From Gimesia algae (GTDB taxonomy: Bacteria; Planctomycetota; Planctomycetia; Planctomycetales; Planctomycetaceae): a stretch of DNA of 64,000 nt. Below the pieces are notes generated by a model. That model was not told where the DNA came from and made no database searches. It saw nothing but the letters and a program-made list of their open reading frames with translations. Positions 41,981 through 51,791 of the stretch are shown here, piece by piece. The stretch is taken from assembly GCF_007746795.1 (NCBI RefSeq), contig NZ_CP036343.1:124001-188000 (forward strand). The letters run 5' to 3'. Positions within the stretch are counted from its first letter, which is position 1; each line of letters opens with the position of its first letter. A program made the translations under genes and the position numbers.

Positions 41981-43327
41981 CTACTGATCCGGCGCTGGCT
42001 GGCGGACATCTACGCAGGCGATATTCCCAGAGGAGTCGCGGCAGTAGATGCGCCCGCCACAGAGCAGGGGAACTGTCCAGCATTGATCATCGAGTACCTT
42101 GAAACGGGAAATTTCCTGATAGGCTTCAGGAGACGCTTTCGCGGTGACGAGGGTTCCTTCATCAGAGAGGATGATCAGCTTACCATCTGAAATCAAGACC
42201 GAGCCGCAGCCAAAACCCGCTTCACGCCATTTGATTTTACCCGTCTGCTGGTCCAGGCAGTTCAGTCGCACGATGCGGCCCAGATTGGAATTCCCATCCA
42301 TGCCATAATAGTGCTTCTGAAACAGCACGCTATTGTTGAAGTGGTTCTTCATGTCTTTATTCGTGTAGCGGGCGGTGAGTTTCTTATTATCAAATTCGAG
42401 TAGAGCACAACCCTTATGGTAACCCGATGAGATAAAAATCGTATTGCCGTCGATGATCGGTGTGGTGGAATTCGTATCAAAGGGGGAAGGCCAGTTGAAG
42501 GTGGTGACTTCGACACCATCCGAGGCGCGGGCAATTGTGAGGCAGTCGTTATTCAGCAGGGCCAGATACTTTTTTCCATCCAGTTCGAAGGGAGCCGGCG
42601 TTCCATAGCCGGGCATGTGAGGCGTGGATTTCCAGAGTTCTTTTCCCGTACGTTTCTCCAGCGCGACCAGGCGTCCGGCTTCGATCAGCAGTTTTTCACC
42701 CTGAATCAGTGGCGAACAGGTAAAGCCCCACTCGGGGACCTCCATCTCATAGGCTTCGGTTAATTTCTTCTCCCAGACGATCTTGCCCGTTTTGATTTCA
42801 AAGCAGATCAACCTGCCGTCGCGGCTGTTGGTAAACAGAAATTCGCCATCAATGGTCGGCGTGGCTCCGGGGCCTCCCGCATTCAGATGATTGACCAGCT
42901 CTGCCGGATAACTCTGCTCCCAGATAATTTCGCCGGTCTCTGCATCCAGACAGTACACACTTTCATTGCCTTCGTTGTGGCCCATCGTATACAGGCGACC
43001 GTCGGCAGCAGAAATCGAACTGTAACCGGTTCCCACATTCCTGCGCCAGCTGACCTGTGGTGGTTTGTCGGTCCAGTCTGATCGCCAGGTGGTTTCGCTC
43101 GAAATACCATCGTAGTTCGGACCCAGCCAGTGTGGCCAGAAACCCGGCTGTGGAACAGGTGCAGACTTTGTACGGGCATTTTTGAATGAGACTTCTGCAA
43201 TCACAGGCGGCAGCGACTTCGGTGGCGCAGTGGATTCGCCGGCTGCAACGGTTTCAGGTGACGCTTCACTGCAGGCCATCAGGAGCAGGCAGGCAAGCGA
43301 ACACAGAAACGGGGTGACAAATTTCAT
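41981..43327 (-). CDS. PQQ-binding-like beta-propeller lipoprotein
   Basis: 448 aa from ATG 43327 (AAGGAG at -12); an upstream GTG at 43351 is rejected as it has no ribosome site. Lipobox LMAC (about residue 19). The remainder is a WD/PQQ-like propeller with blades ISAADGRLYTMGHNEGNESVYCLDAETGEIIWEQ, TIDGEFLFTNSRDGRLICFEIKTGKIVWEK, EKRTGKELW and LNCLDQQTGKIKW. It resembles BamB-type or 'PQQ-like' planctomycete proteins with Trp-docking repeats and no PQQ-dependent dehydrogenase active site. Ends by CVDVRQPAPDQ. Likely outside the cytoplasm. Converges with the protoglobin. Confidence 0.87.
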   Translation of the reverse strand: MKFVTPFLCSLACLLLMACSEASPETVAAGESTAPPKSLPPVIAEVSFKNARTKSAPVPQPGFWPHWLGPNYDGISSETTWRSDWTDKPPQVSWRRNVGTGYSSISAADGRLYTMGHNEGNESVYCLDAETGEIIWEQSYPAELVNHLNAGGPGATPTIDGEFLFTNSRDGRLICFEIKTGKIVWEKKLTEAYEMEVPEWGFTCSPLIQGEKLLIEAGRLVALEKRTGKELWKSTPHMPGYGTPAPFELDGKKYLALLNNDCLTIARASDGVEVTTFNWPSPFDTNSTTPIIDGNTIFISSGYHKGCALLEFDNKKLTARYTNKDMKNHFNNSVLFQKHYYGMDGNSNLGRIVRLNCLDQQTGKIKWREAGFGCGSVLISDGKLIILSDEGTLVTAKASPEAYQEISRFKVLDDQCWTVPLLCGGRIYCRDSSGNIACVDVRQPAPDQ

Positions 43328-43372
43328 TCCGTTCTCCTTAAGGGGTGTCACCTTATTATGCCCGCAGATCCC

Positions 43373-45136
43373 TTACTTGGGAATGTCAACTTTGATCCGT
43401 AGATCGCGGAGCTGGTGTGGATCGACTTCTGAGGGAGCACCACTCAGCAGGTCGGCTGCTTTCTGAGTTTTGGGGAACGCGATGACGTCACGGATATTAT
43501 CGTTTCCGCAGAGCAGCATCACCAGGCGATCCAGGCCCAGGGCAGCGCCGGCGTGTGGTGGCGCGCCATACCGCAGCGCCTGCAGCAGGAAGCCGAACCG
43601 TTCTTCTGCTTCTTCAGCCGAGATCCCCAGTAAATCAAAGATCGTCTGCTGCACTTTCTGATCGTGCACACGAACACTGCCACTGGCTAATTCATAACCG
43701 TTCATTACCAGGTCGTAAGATTGTGCCCGCACTTTAGCCGGGTCACTTTCAAAGTACTGCACATCTTCCTCGACGGGCTGGCAGAAGGGATGATGCTCGG
43801 CGTCCCAGCGTTTTTCATCTTCGTTGTAGGAGAGCAAGGGGAAATTGACGACCCAGCAGCACTCGAAGTCATCTACGCCGTATAGTTCCAGCTCTTTACC
43901 CAGGCGGTTTCTCAAAGCAGCCAGAGCCGCTGAAGTCACAGAGCACTGGTCGGCCACGAAGAACAGCAGGTCGCCTACTTCCGCCTGCATGGCTTCCATG
44001 ATCTTCTGCTTGTCTTCATCGGAGAAGAATTTCGCAATCGGGGAGTGCAGTCCCTCCTCGGTGACTTTGAAGAAGGCCAGCCCTTTGGCCCCGTATTCGC
44101 CGACAAAAGCGGTCAGACCGTCAATGTCTTTACGGCTGTAGCGGTCGGCGGCGGCTTTGGCATTCAAACCTCTGACACGGCCGCCGGTCTCCATGGTTTT
44201 CTTGAAGACGGCGAAGTCACAGCTGGCTGCAATCTCACCCACGTCGATCAGTTCCAGGCCAAATCGCAGATCCGGTTTATCGGAACCGTATTTTTCCATG
44301 ACATCATGATAGTCAAAACGGGGGAGTGGCTCTGTGATTTCGATGTTCCGCAAATCTTTGAGAATGCGGGCGATCAGGCCATCGACTAAAGTCAGGATGT
44401 CTTCCTGTTCGACAAATGCCATCTCGATGTCGATCTGGGTGAATTCCGGCTGACGATCGGCTCGCAGGTCTTCATCACGGAAGCAGCGTGCAATCTGCAT
44501 GTAGCGGTCATAGCCGCCAATCATCAGGATCTGTTTGTAAATTTGTGGCGATTGAGGCAATGCATAAAAGCTGCCTTCATGGACGCGACTGGGAACCAGG
44601 TAGTCGCGGGCGCCTTCCGGTGTGCTGCGTCCCAAAATCGGTGTTTCGATTTCCAGGAACTGATGCTCGTCGAAATAGTCGCGGGTCAGTTTGGTCAGAC
44701 GATGTCGAACGATTAACGCTTCCTGCAGACGTTCGCTGCGCAGATCCAGGAAACGATAGGTCAACCGCAGTTCTTCGTTCGGTAGTTCGCTTGTGCCCGG
44801 TTCAAACGGAGGCGTTTTACTTTTGTTGAGTACTTTGAGTTCGTGGGCGCGGATCTCAATTTTTCCGGTCGCCAGTTTTTCGTTTTCCCGGTCATCCCGC
44901 AGCACCACTTCGCCGGAGACCTGAATCACATCTTCCGCACGCAGTGAGCGGGCCAGCTCGTGCATATCAGCGTCACGATCGGGGTTGAACACAATCTGAG
45001 TCACTCCGTAGCGATCGCGCAGGTCGATGAATGCCAGGCCGCCATGGTCGCGACCGCGGATCACCCAGCCCGCCAGTGTGACTGTCTGCCCGACATGATC
45101 TGTTCTTAATTCGCCACAGGTATGTGTTCGTAACAC
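43373..45136 (-). CDS. aspS: Aspartyl-tRNA synthetase
   Basis: 587 aa; start GTG at 45136 (AAGGA about nine bases upstream). Bacterial-type class II synthetase: N-terminal OB anticodon-binding domain ([25 protein letters not shown]), class II motif 2 [24 protein letters not shown] insertion (about 285-420), and motif 3 [11 protein letters not shown]. It charges tRNA-Asp in the cytoplasm. Whether it is the discriminating or non-discriminating type (AspRS/AsnRS) depends on gatCAB elsewhere and cannot be told here. Downstream by 45 bp on the same strand is the propeller lipoprotein. Confidence 0.96.
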   Translation of the reverse strand: MLRTHTCGELRTDHVGQTVTLAGWVIRGRDHGGLAFIDLRDRYGVTQIVFNPDRDADMHELARSLRAEDVIQVSGEVVLRDDRENEKLATGKIEIRAHELKVLNKSKTPPFEPGTSELPNEELRLTYRFLDLRSERLQEALIVRHRLTKLTRDYFDEHQFLEIETPILGRSTPEGARDYLVPSRVHEGSFYALPQSPQIYKQILMIGGYDRYMQIARCFRDEDLRADRQPEFTQIDIEMAFVEQEDILTLVDGLIARILKDLRNIEITEPLPRFDYHDVMEKYGSDKPDLRFGLELIDVGEIAASCDFAVFKKTMETGGRVRGLNAKAAADRYSRKDIDGLTAFVGEYGAKGLAFFKVTEEGLHSPIAKFFSDEDKQKIMEAMQAEVGDLLFFVADQCSVTSAALAALRNRLGKELELYGVDDFECCWVVNFPLLSYNEDEKRWDAEHHPFCQPVEEDVQYFESDPAKVRAQSYDLVMNGYELASGSVRVHDQKVQQTIFDLLGISAEEAEERFGFLLQALRYGAPPHAGAALGLDRLVMLLCGNDNIRDVIAFPKTQKAADLLSGAPSEVDPHQLRDLRIKVDIPK

Positions 45137-45491
45137 CTTAGTATGTCCTTGGTTAAGAAAGCTGCAGTACCGAAATAACGTTTGTGTGGATCCCGCGCGG
45201 CCAGGAGTAGATTCGGTCCACTTGAGCCAGACTCAACAGACCGGACGAGAGCCGCTGACTGCTCATCGATCCTGACGTATCCTGCAGGGTATGATCCGCG
45301 CTAAGGAGCCGGGGTTCGCCTGAATGCTCCTCAAGGCAAAAACAATGAAGCTGATCTTATTCAAGCAGGCTACTGCCCGCAATGAATAGCACGCGCTTAG
45401 CCAGACACAGACTGTGATCTTTTAACGGAATCTCCGATTATTCAGACCACAGACGGATCTGGCTGGCTGCTGTGTGTTCCGGTGTACACCT
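45137..45491. other. Intergenic region, nothing recognised
   Basis: 355 bp between aspS and the DUF6807 gene, both on the minus strand. A 10-bp palindrome GGTGTACACC lies at 45481-45490 just after the DUF6807 stop. A GGTTCGCC stretch near 45308 recalls a tRNA T-loop, but no acceptor or anticodon arm is present. Confidence 0.4.
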
Positions 45492-46640
45492 TTAGCGGTT
45501 GCGTCGCAGTCGAAACAGTCCACGACGTCGCTGCACGGGAGCGGGAGCCGGACAGCAGTTGCAGTCCGGATTGGAAATGGCTTCTGTCTCGGGGATCGGT
45601 TTTACCGGGGCGCTCTTTTCTTCATAGGGAGCCGCAGCGACCTTCTTAGCAGGAGCCGCTGGTTTTTTCGGGGCAGCTGAGACTTTCTTTGCTTTGGGCT
45701 GTGGTTTGGCTGTCTGTTTTTTATTCGCTGGTTTGGTGCCGGTCACTTTCAGAAACTGCTGATAGGCGGCAGCGACTTTACCCTGCTGGGTATTGCCTTC
45801 ATGAATATACAGACCGTACTTCAGATTGAACGTTTCCCCTGCTTTCAGGTGTTTGGGGTCAGCCGGTGATTTCTTGTTCGTGTAAGAGTGATCGCCAAAG
45901 GGGCTGATGGTAAACAGGCCGTAGTTGCGAACGTGGTAACGTGATTTTTTGAAGTTCTGGGGAGAGTCCATCAGGGTTACACCATACAGTTTGCCGTGTA
46001 GTGGACCGTAGTAGTCGATCCATTCGGTTGGTTTGCCCCAGTTGTCTTTGGTGCCTTTGATTCCCGTGTTATTCTCAACGCTGCCCTCTTCTTTTTCCCG
46101 CATACCGTTGGGGAGACGAATTCCAAACAAGCCTTCTTTGGTGTCTTCAAAGACGACCGGTTTGTCACCCGCTTTGAAGGTAATGTCATAAGTTAAGAGC
46201 CGGTTGGCGTAGATTGAGATCACTGTGGTTTCGGTGACGATTGGTTTTCCATCTGCGCCCAGCCACTGATTAGTCACCTGCATGACGGCGGGATTGCCGG
46301 CGGCTTTGGTGACTTTCACTTTGCTGTTTTTGATCTTGCCTTTTTCTGCCCAGAAGTCGACTTCATTGACTTCATCGACGGCCACCCAGATGCCTTTGTG
46401 GTGCGGGTGATCTTCAGGATCGACCAGCGAGCGTGTGATAATTGTGCCATCCGCGGCACGTACGGGAGAGAAAAACGGCTTAGGCAGATCGCTGCCCGTG
46501 TGATAAGTGGCGAATGGTTTTCCAGCGATGTTCACATTCACTTTCGTACCGTTTTTGGTGATTTGAACGGGCGCATCTTTCGCATCGGCAACGGAGCTGA
46601 AGCCAACAAACAGGCAGAGTATACTTAACAAGATTTTCAC
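45492..46640 (-). CDS. PmoA-like (DUF6807) secreted protein with charged tail
   Basis: 382 aa, ATG at 46640; signal peptide to about residue 20 (ADA-KDAP). The core matches the DUF6807 'methane oxygenase PmoA' family of planctomycetes: NIAGKPFATYHTGSDLPKPFFSPV, IITRSLVDPEDHPHHKGIWVAVDEVNEVDFW, GMREKEEG, DSPQNFKKSRYHVRNYGLFTISPFG and LKAGETFNLKYGLYIHEG. Family members are surface proteins whose activity is not established despite the name. From about residue 300 a Lys/Pro/Ala-rich segment leads to CNCC and a final RRRGLFRLRRNR. The tail would be very basic and could bind nucleic acid or acidic polymers. Confidence 0.85.
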   Translation of the reverse strand: MKILLSILCLFVGFSSVADAKDAPVQITKNGTKVNVNIAGKPFATYHTGSDLPKPFFSPVRAADGTIITRSLVDPEDHPHHKGIWVAVDEVNEVDFWAEKGKIKNSKVKVTKAAGNPAVMQVTNQWLGADGKPIVTETTVISIYANRLLTYDITFKAGDKPVVFEDTKEGLFGIRLPNGMREKEEGSVENNTGIKGTKDNWGKPTEWIDYYGPLHGKLYGVTLMDSPQNFKKSRYHVRNYGLFTISPFGDHSYTNKKSPADPKHLKAGETFNLKYGLYIHEGNTQQGKVAAAYQQFLKVTGTKPANKKQTAKPQPKAKKVSAAPKKPAAPAKKVAAAPYEEKSAPVKPIPETEAISNPDCNCCPAPAPVQRRRGLFRLRRNR

Positions 46641-46865
46641 AGCGAAAATTCCTCAAAAGGCAGTTGGTCGTAATGGGTTAGTTAATTACTATCGGTTATT
46701 GTGTGCTGAACGGCATTGCTGCGCCAAGTCGCACAGGCAATTTCAATGACTTTTTCTGCAACTGAACCGGAACTCAGTTTGCGAAATGACCTTTTATTCT
46801 GTTATCCTAAGTAGCTTGAGAAAAATAGATCGCCTGGCTCTTATCTGAAGACATATCTGAAAACA

Positions 46866-47489
46866 ATGAATACGAAACGACGGCCGCGGACTCTGTCCCC
46901 TTTAAAATCATATCCCGGGAAATCGTCTGGTTTGCGAAATCAGGGATCACGGGATCGAGAACCGGCGTGGGAGATCGCTTTATCCGGCGATCTGGGTGAT
47001 AAAGAGTCCGATCTGGTGTCGCGGATTGTTGATTTACCGCGGGGCAGTCGAGGCACCATTTTCTTCGATTCACCCGGCGGTTCCGTCTATGCTGGTCTGA
47101 CGCTTGCGAGCCTGATACGTTTACGCAAATTAAATGTGGCCGGCGTGGCATTGGGCGAATGCTCGTCTGCAGCAATTCTGCCTTTTGCGGCTTGTAAACA
47201 TCGATTTGTGACCACTTATACGACGCTGCTGTTTCACCCGATCCGCTGGCAGAGTGAAGATGATGTTCGCTTTGAAGAAGCAGCCGAATGGGCGCGGCAC
47301 TTCAAAATCATGGAGTCCGATTTCGACAGGTTGCAGGCACAGCTTTTTGGCTGTGAACAGAGTGTGCTGGATCAATGGACGCGGCCCGGCAAGTTCGTCT
47401 CTGGTCAGGAACTGGTTGACGCCGGCCTGGCACACCTGATCGATCCCTTCGCGGAGGAAGATCAGTGGCAGATGATTGAGGCAAGATAG
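46866..47489 (+). CDS. ClpP/crotonase-fold serine-protease-like protein
   Basis: 207 aa, ATG at 46866. After a basic N-terminus of about 30 residues the ClpP fold appears: [20 protein letters not shown] (GG of the oxyanion loop), [18 protein letters not shown] (S101 aligned with catalytic Ser97 of E. coli ClpP) and [10 protein letters not shown] (H124). The position of the catalytic Asp in the strand DRF reads G175-K-F ([21 protein letters not shown]), so the third member of the triad is missing. It may be a degenerate ClpP-R-like subunit, or may still work with another acid. No clpX is adjacent; the main clpP must be elsewhere. Confidence 0.8.
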   Translation: MNTKRRPRTLSPLKSYPGKSSGLRNQGSRDREPAWEIALSGDLGDKESDLVSRIVDLPRGSRGTIFFDSPGGSVYAGLTLASLIRLRKLNVAGVALGECSSAAILPFAACKHRFVTTYTTLLFHPIRWQSEDDVRFEEAAEWARHFKIMESDFDRLQAQLFGCEQSVLDQWTRPGKFVSGQELVDAGLAHLIDPFAEEDQWQMIEAR

Positions 47490-47642
47490 AGAGCTTATCA
47501 GGGACTGTCGGCCTGGCATTACGGCTCAATGTCGATTTCCCGGAACTGATGCGTCTTCAAATGAGTCTTGAATACAGTCAGGCAGCATGCGCTGGTACCT
47601 GACATAGAAATCATGTGTCTTAACACTATCTAAGGGTGTCCC

Positions 47643-48356
47643 ATGAATGAGTTCAAACAGAGCGTCTGTGCTTTACTGATTTTGATTCTGGCAAACTGTT
47701 ATCTCAACTCCCTATACGCTGCTAACCCCCCGGCGGAACCAGAGACCGTCAAAAAGATTAAGCAGGTGGCTATCCAGGTCCTGGCAACGAATCCCCCCCA
47801 GTTGTTTGTTGCGGTGAGCGGAGAAGTTCCCAGTGGCGGGTTTACCGATGTGACACTGACACGCGTGAGCTACAGCAAACCGCCCGAAGATGGCATTCAG
47901 GACTATTATCTGAAAGCGCTGCCACCCACGCAGCCCGCTATTGCCGTCATCTCTGAAGTCAAGGCCAGAGACCGCTGGATAGGGATGCCATCCTGGGTCA
48001 AGGGGATTCGTGTGCATGGCGTGGAGGAGGGTGTGAAAGAGAAGCTCTTCAAAGACGTACAGCAGAGAGCCCGCCCGCGCGTGCGAAGATTTAAAGGGAT
48101 ATCCAACAGCGGATCATATGATGAAGCCATTAAAGCAGCGCTCGCGAAACTGAATAAAGCATTAGCCGATGACGGTGTTCGCGATGCGACGGCAACGTGG
48201 AAAGTGAGCTCGGTTCAAGGCGAAGTCGGAGGCATCACCGGATTAAATCAACTCAGCGTGATCATTATCGCGAACCGTCAGCCTGCCTGGAAGACGCAGC
48301 CAGATTCTGCAAAGACTCCGCCGACAGCAGAGCAGAAACAGGAAAAGTCTGAATAG
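47643..48356 (+). CDS. Secreted protein with possible dodecin-like C-terminal half
   Basis: 237 aa, ATG at 47643. Signal peptide to about residue 26 (SLYA-ANPP). The first half has VAVSGEVPSGGFTDVTLTRVSYSKPP, a beta-sandwich-like pattern. The last ~75 residues (YDEAIKAALAKLNKALADDGVRDATATWKVSSVQGEVGGITGLNQLSVIIIA) have the helix-beta-beta form of dodecin-like proteins, though with no flavin-binding Trp evident. A Pro/Lys/Gln tail ends the protein. I cannot assign a function. Convergent with thiG. Confidence 0.6.
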   Translation: MNEFKQSVCALLILILANCYLNSLYAANPPAEPETVKKIKQVAIQVLATNPPQLFVAVSGEVPSGGFTDVTLTRVSYSKPPEDGIQDYYLKALPPTQPAIAVISEVKARDRWIGMPSWVKGIRVHGVEEGVKEKLFKDVQQRARPRVRRFKGISNSGSYDEAIKAALAKLNKALADDGVRDATATWKVSSVQGEVGGITGLNQLSVIIIANRQPAWKTQPDSAKTPPTAEQKQEKSE

Positions 48357-48377
48357 CAGTTGAGCAGCGATTGACTG

Positions 48378-49208
48378 TCACTTGGGGGCGATCACGCCGG
48401 TTTCCGGACTGGAAGCAGTCGCATACAGTTTCTTCGGGATGCGACCGGCGAGATAGGCGTCGCGCCCTGCTTCGATGCCGTGTTTCATCGCCCGCGCCAT
48501 GCGGACCGGATCCTGAGCACCGGCGATGCCTGTATTGAGCAGCACGCCATCGCAGCCCAGTTCCATGGCGATGGTCACATCGCTGGCAGTCCCGACACCG
48601 GCATCGACGATCACCGGATAATCGGGGTCGTCTTCTTTCAGGTATTCCAGACAGATGCGAATGTTGTTCGGGTTCAGAATTCCCTGGCCACTGCCAATCG
48701 GACTGCCTGCGGGCATCACCGATGTGGCACCCGCCTCTTTGAGACGCTTCGCGGTAATGGGATCGTCGGTTGAATAACAGAGTACGGAAAAGCCTTCGTC
48801 GACCAGTTGCTTTGTGGCTTCCAGTGTGGCGACCGGATCGGGGAGCAGGGTTTTGGTATCGCCGAGCACTTCAATCTTGACCCAGTCCGCACCAGGATTT
48901 TCCAGTCCTCTTAGAATTTCGCGGCCCATGCGTGCGACACGGACGGCATCTTCTGCAGAGAAACAGCCGGCAGTGTTGGGGAGAATCGTGTATTTATCCA
49001 GATCGATAAAGTCGAGAATATTGCGCCCGTCTGAATCGATCAGGCGTTCGCGGCGGACGGCCACGGTAATCACATCGGCGCCACTGACTTCCAGGCTCTC
49101 CTGCATCAATTCGTAGGTTGAGTATTTACCCGTACCTACGATCAGACGGGAATTCAGATGATGTGTTCCCAGAATCAGAGACGATTCTGTACTGCCAATT
49201 GTTGCCAT
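48378..49208 (-). CDS. thiG: Thiazole synthase
   Basis: 276 aa from ATG 49208; a GTG at 49217 overlapping the thiS stop (GTGA) is the alternative. It forms the thiazole phosphate of thiamine from deoxyxylulose 5-phosphate, dehydroglycine/iminoacetate and ThiS thiocarboxylate. A (beta/alpha)8 barrel: [30 protein letters not shown], the Schiff-base lysine in [24 protein letters not shown] and the phosphate-binding [31 protein letters not shown]. thiS immediately precedes it. No other thi gene is near. Confidence 0.95.
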   Translation of the reverse strand: MATIGSTESSLILGTHHLNSRLIVGTGKYSTYELMQESLEVSGADVITVAVRRERLIDSDGRNILDFIDLDKYTILPNTAGCFSAEDAVRVARMGREILRGLENPGADWVKIEVLGDTKTLLPDPVATLEATKQLVDEGFSVLCYSTDDPITAKRLKEAGATSVMPAGSPIGSGQGILNPNNIRICLEYLKEDDPDYPVIVDAGVGTASDVTIAMELGCDGVLLNTGIAGAQDPVRMARAMKHGIEAGRDAYLAGRIPKKLYATASSPETGVIAPK

Positions 49209-49213
49209 AATAA

Positions 49214-49414
49214 TCACCCACCGCCTACCAGCGTTACAATTTCCAGACGATCGCCTTCCTGCAGTGCGCAGGCAGCATGTTCTTCGCGTGGAATTAAAAT
49301 TAAATTTCGTTCTACGGCCAGATATTTTGGCTGCAGTGCCAGTTCCACCAGCAGATCGGCGACTGTGAATTCAGCCGGGACCTCGCGGGTTTCACCGTTC
49401 ACCTGAATTTTCAC
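49214..49414 (-). CDS. thiS: Thiamine biosynthesis sulfur-carrier protein
   Basis: 66 aa. Beta-grasp ubiquitin-like fold with the C-terminal Gly-Gly(-Gly) needed for adenylation and thiocarboxylation (EIVTLVGGG). The start is taken as GTG at 49414 (M-K-I-Q-V-N-G-E), because AAGGAG lies eight bases upstream and the length then fits ThiS; a longer frame to ATG 49459 adds a non-homologous extension. Donates sulfur to ThiG, its overlapping downstream partner. No TPP riboswitch (THI box) is recognisable in the 350 bp upstream. Confidence 0.93.
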   Translation of the reverse strand: MKIQVNGETREVPAEFTVADLLVELALQPKYLAVERNLILIPREEHAACALQEGDRLEIVTLVGGG

Positions 49415-49642
49415 CAACCAGGCTCCTTGGAAATGTGCATTAAGCGACCCTGCAAACATCAGAGTACACCGATTGAACTGCTGTCACAGGTGATCTGTGG
49501 GACTCTGTCATTTGCAAAAATCGAGTTTAGAAGTGATACTGCCAGTCGTCAAGCAATGGCCGGAAAGCGACGGGACTATTTCCAGCGGTGTTCTCAGATT
49601 GTATTCTGAACAGAAGTTGCTACAGGCTTCCCGTGACGCCGA

Positions 49643-49670
49643 TTGACAAATTTCATCGATTCTTTACAAG
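49643..49670 (+). promoter_or_regulatory. Promoter candidate for the GDPD gene
   Basis: Perfect TTGACA (49643-49648), 16-bp spacer and TACAAG (49665-49670, 4/6). The leader would be ~90 nt. The rest of the 49415-49766 intergenic region shows no other element. Confidence 0.45.
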
Positions 49671-49766
49671 TCTTTAATATCATTCGATATAACTGACGGA
49701 TTGATCGATCGGGAAATCAGTGACTTGTCACAGAAAACAGATAGCATTTATCGAGGATGGAATAGA

Positions 49767-50597
49767 ATGTGGGGCAGACGATTTTCGCAGTTTCTTTTTT
49801 TGGGGACAATTCTCCTGATCATGATAGCAACCTCTTCGCTTTCCGCCGTCGAAATCATCGGGCATCGCGGGGCCTCTTATGATGCTCCTGAAAATACGCT
49901 CGCTTCCGTCAATCTGGCCTGGGAGCGGAACGCGGATGCCGTCGAGATCGATATTTACCTGTCCAAAGACGGGAAAATTGTCGCCTTTCATGACAAAACC
50001 ACCAAACGCATCGGCGGTCGGGATCAGGAAGTCAAAAACCAGACTTTTGACGAATTACAGACCCTGGATGTGGGTGCCTGGAAAAATGCGAAATTTAAAG
50101 CAGAACGCATCCCCACGTTGACCCAGATTCTGGAAACCATTCCAGATCAGAAACGATTGTTTATTGAAATCAAATGCGGCCCCGAAGTTCTGCCTCAACT
50201 GAAACAGGACCTGGCTGCCTCGGGAAAAACGGCTGCCCAGACTGCCATCATTGGCTTCGATTACGAGACAATGCAGCAGGCCAAGCAGCTAATGCCCGAA
50301 CTGGAAGTCATCTGGGTGTTCAAAGTCAAGCAGAACAAAATTACCCGTAAATGGGAACACAAATCCGGTTACTATATTCAGAAAGCCAAAGAGGCCAACC
50401 TGGATGGTCTGGACCTGGGCTATAACGGTTTCGTCAACAAGACATTCGTCGAACAGGCAAAAGCAGCCGGGCTGCCCGTTTATGTCTGGACGGTCAACAA
50501 GGTGGGTGATGCAAAAAAACTGGCCGAAATGGGTGTCACGGGCATCACCACAGATCGGCCTGGGCTCTTAAATTCTGCATTAAAACAGGAAAAATAG
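49767..50597 (+). CDS. Secreted glycerophosphodiester phosphodiesterase
   Basis: 276 aa from ATG 49767 (GAGGAT at -14); the upstream TTG at 49701 gives an N-terminus unlike a signal. Signal peptide (about 1-27, SLSA-VEII). GDPD/PLC-like barrel: IIGHRGASYDAPENTLAS (His and Arg of the active site), EIDIYLSKDGKIVAFHD (metal-binding Glu/Asp and general His), FIEIKCG and VYVWTVNKVGDAKKLAEMGVTGITTDRPGLL. It hydrolyses glycerophosphodiesters to glycerol 3-phosphate and alcohol, outside the cytoplasm. Stands alone; 94 bp before the PDZ protein gene. Confidence 0.9.
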   Translation: MWGRRFSQFLFLGTILLIMIATSSLSAVEIIGHRGASYDAPENTLASVNLAWERNADAVEIDIYLSKDGKIVAFHDKTTKRIGGRDQEVKNQTFDELQTLDVGAWKNAKFKAERIPTLTQILETIPDQKRLFIEIKCGPEVLPQLKQDLAASGKTAAQTAIIGFDYETMQQAKQLMPELEVIWVFKVKQNKITRKWEHKSGYYIQKAKEANLDGLDLGYNGFVNKTFVEQAKAAGLPVYVWTVNKVGDAKKLAEMGVTGITTDRPGLLNSALKQEK

Positions 50598-50691
50598 CGT
50601 GCTTTCCTCCGTTCCCTGTGGTGTCTCGTATTGATTTACACCCGGGTTTGTTCGAAAATAGAACCATGTCGCTCTGATTCGACAGGATTTT

Positions 50692-51777
50692 ATGAGAGGT
50701 ACAAACCCGATGAGAACCCGCTTGATTTTGCTGACCGGTTTTGCGCTGTGCATGGCGTCCCTCTTCTGCATCACAGAGGTTAGTGCCAAGGACGAAGCGC
50801 AGCCGCTGCCTCAGCAGGCCATCGACTACATTCTGGACCTCGAAAGTGATGACTTCCAGGCCCGTCAGCAGGCCACAAAAAAACTACCCGAATATGGTGC
50901 GCAAATTATCGACCCCCTGCTGAAAGTAACCCAGGGAGACAGCCTGGAGGCGGCAGTCCGTGCGATTCTGGTGATCGAACAGGTTTATATTCAGGGGAAG
51001 GAGAAATCCGTAAGTCGGGCAGAAGACGCGCTGGAACAGTTGGCCAATGCCAAAAATCCATCGGTAGCCATCCGTGCGGAAGAGGCCATCGATCGCCACG
51101 CTGATATTCGCGAGAAACGTGCGGTGCGTGAAATTACAAAAATGGGCGGCAAAGTCACTTTCTGGACGGCTGAAGACATTGCCAGAACACCAGGTGCGAA
51201 TACGCGGGAACCAGGTCAGGTCCGTTATATTGTGCTGGGTGAGAAGTGGTGGTCGGAGACTGAAAAAACAACAGGAATCACCGCAACAGGCGGAGATAAA
51301 AAAGCAGGTGGCGGGGATGAGCAAACAGGTGGAAAAGAAAAAGGAAGTGAAAAGGAAGGCGGAAGGGAACGCGGCCTGCGGTTTATTAAACGGATCAGAA
51401 ATCTGGATACGCTCTACATGATCAAAGGAAATACGATCCCGGAAGTGGCCATGGATGATTTAATGAGAGCACTTCCCGCGACCCGCTTCCAGACGCGTGA
51501 CAGTGATGCCATGCTGGGCATCTCTTCGCAGGCGGGAGGAAACGAAAACGGTGGATGTCTGGTCGGAGACGTCAGTGAAGGGCTGGCTGCCGCGAATGCG
51601 GGCATCCACTCTGGTGATCTGATCATCAAATTTGGCGAGGATAAAGTGGAAAACTTTAACAGCCTGGTGGATCTTATCGGTAAAAAAGAAGCGGGTAACA
51701 AAGTTGAGGTCCTGCTGATTCGAAACGGGAAACCGAAATCAGTCAAGGTCACACTCAGCAGCTGGCTGGATCGATAA
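50692..51777 (+). CDS. Secreted PDZ-domain protein with HEAT-like N-terminus
   Basis: 361 aa, ATG at 50692 (AGGA five bases upstream; a second ATG at 50710). Signal peptide to about residue 32 (VSA-KDEA). Residues about 38-130 look like HEAT-type helical repeats (AIDYILDLESDDFQARQQATKKLPEYGAQIIDPLLK; QLANAKNPSVAIRAEEAI). A Gly/Lys/Glu low-complexity linker follows, and a C-terminal PDZ domain (ARLGI-like GCLVGDVSEGLAAANAGIHSGDLIIKFGEDKVENFNSLVDLIGKKEAGNKVEVLLIRNG). No protease domain is present, so it is probably a substrate-binding or regulatory partner. Function unknown. Confidence 0.8.
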   Translation: MRGTNPMRTRLILLTGFALCMASLFCITEVSAKDEAQPLPQQAIDYILDLESDDFQARQQATKKLPEYGAQIIDPLLKVTQGDSLEAAVRAILVIEQVYIQGKEKSVSRAEDALEQLANAKNPSVAIRAEEAIDRHADIREKRAVREITKMGGKVTFWTAEDIARTPGANTREPGQVRYIVLGEKWWSETEKTTGITATGGDKKAGGGDEQTGGKEKGSEKEGGRERGLRFIKRIRNLDTLYMIKGNTIPEVAMDDLMRALPATRFQTRDSDAMLGISSQAGGNENGGCLVGDVSEGLAAANAGIHSGDLIIKFGEDKVENFNSLVDLIGKKEAGNKVEVLLIRNGKPKSVKVTLSSWLDR

Positions 51778-51791
51778 CAGTTCGAGCGTTC

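Noticed and set aside
45300-45330. tRNA-like GGTTCGCC stretch
   Set aside because: No acceptor, D or anticodon arms around it.
49415-49643. Possible TPP riboswitch ahead of thiS
   Set aside because: No CTGAGA/ACCTGAT-type core could be found by eye.
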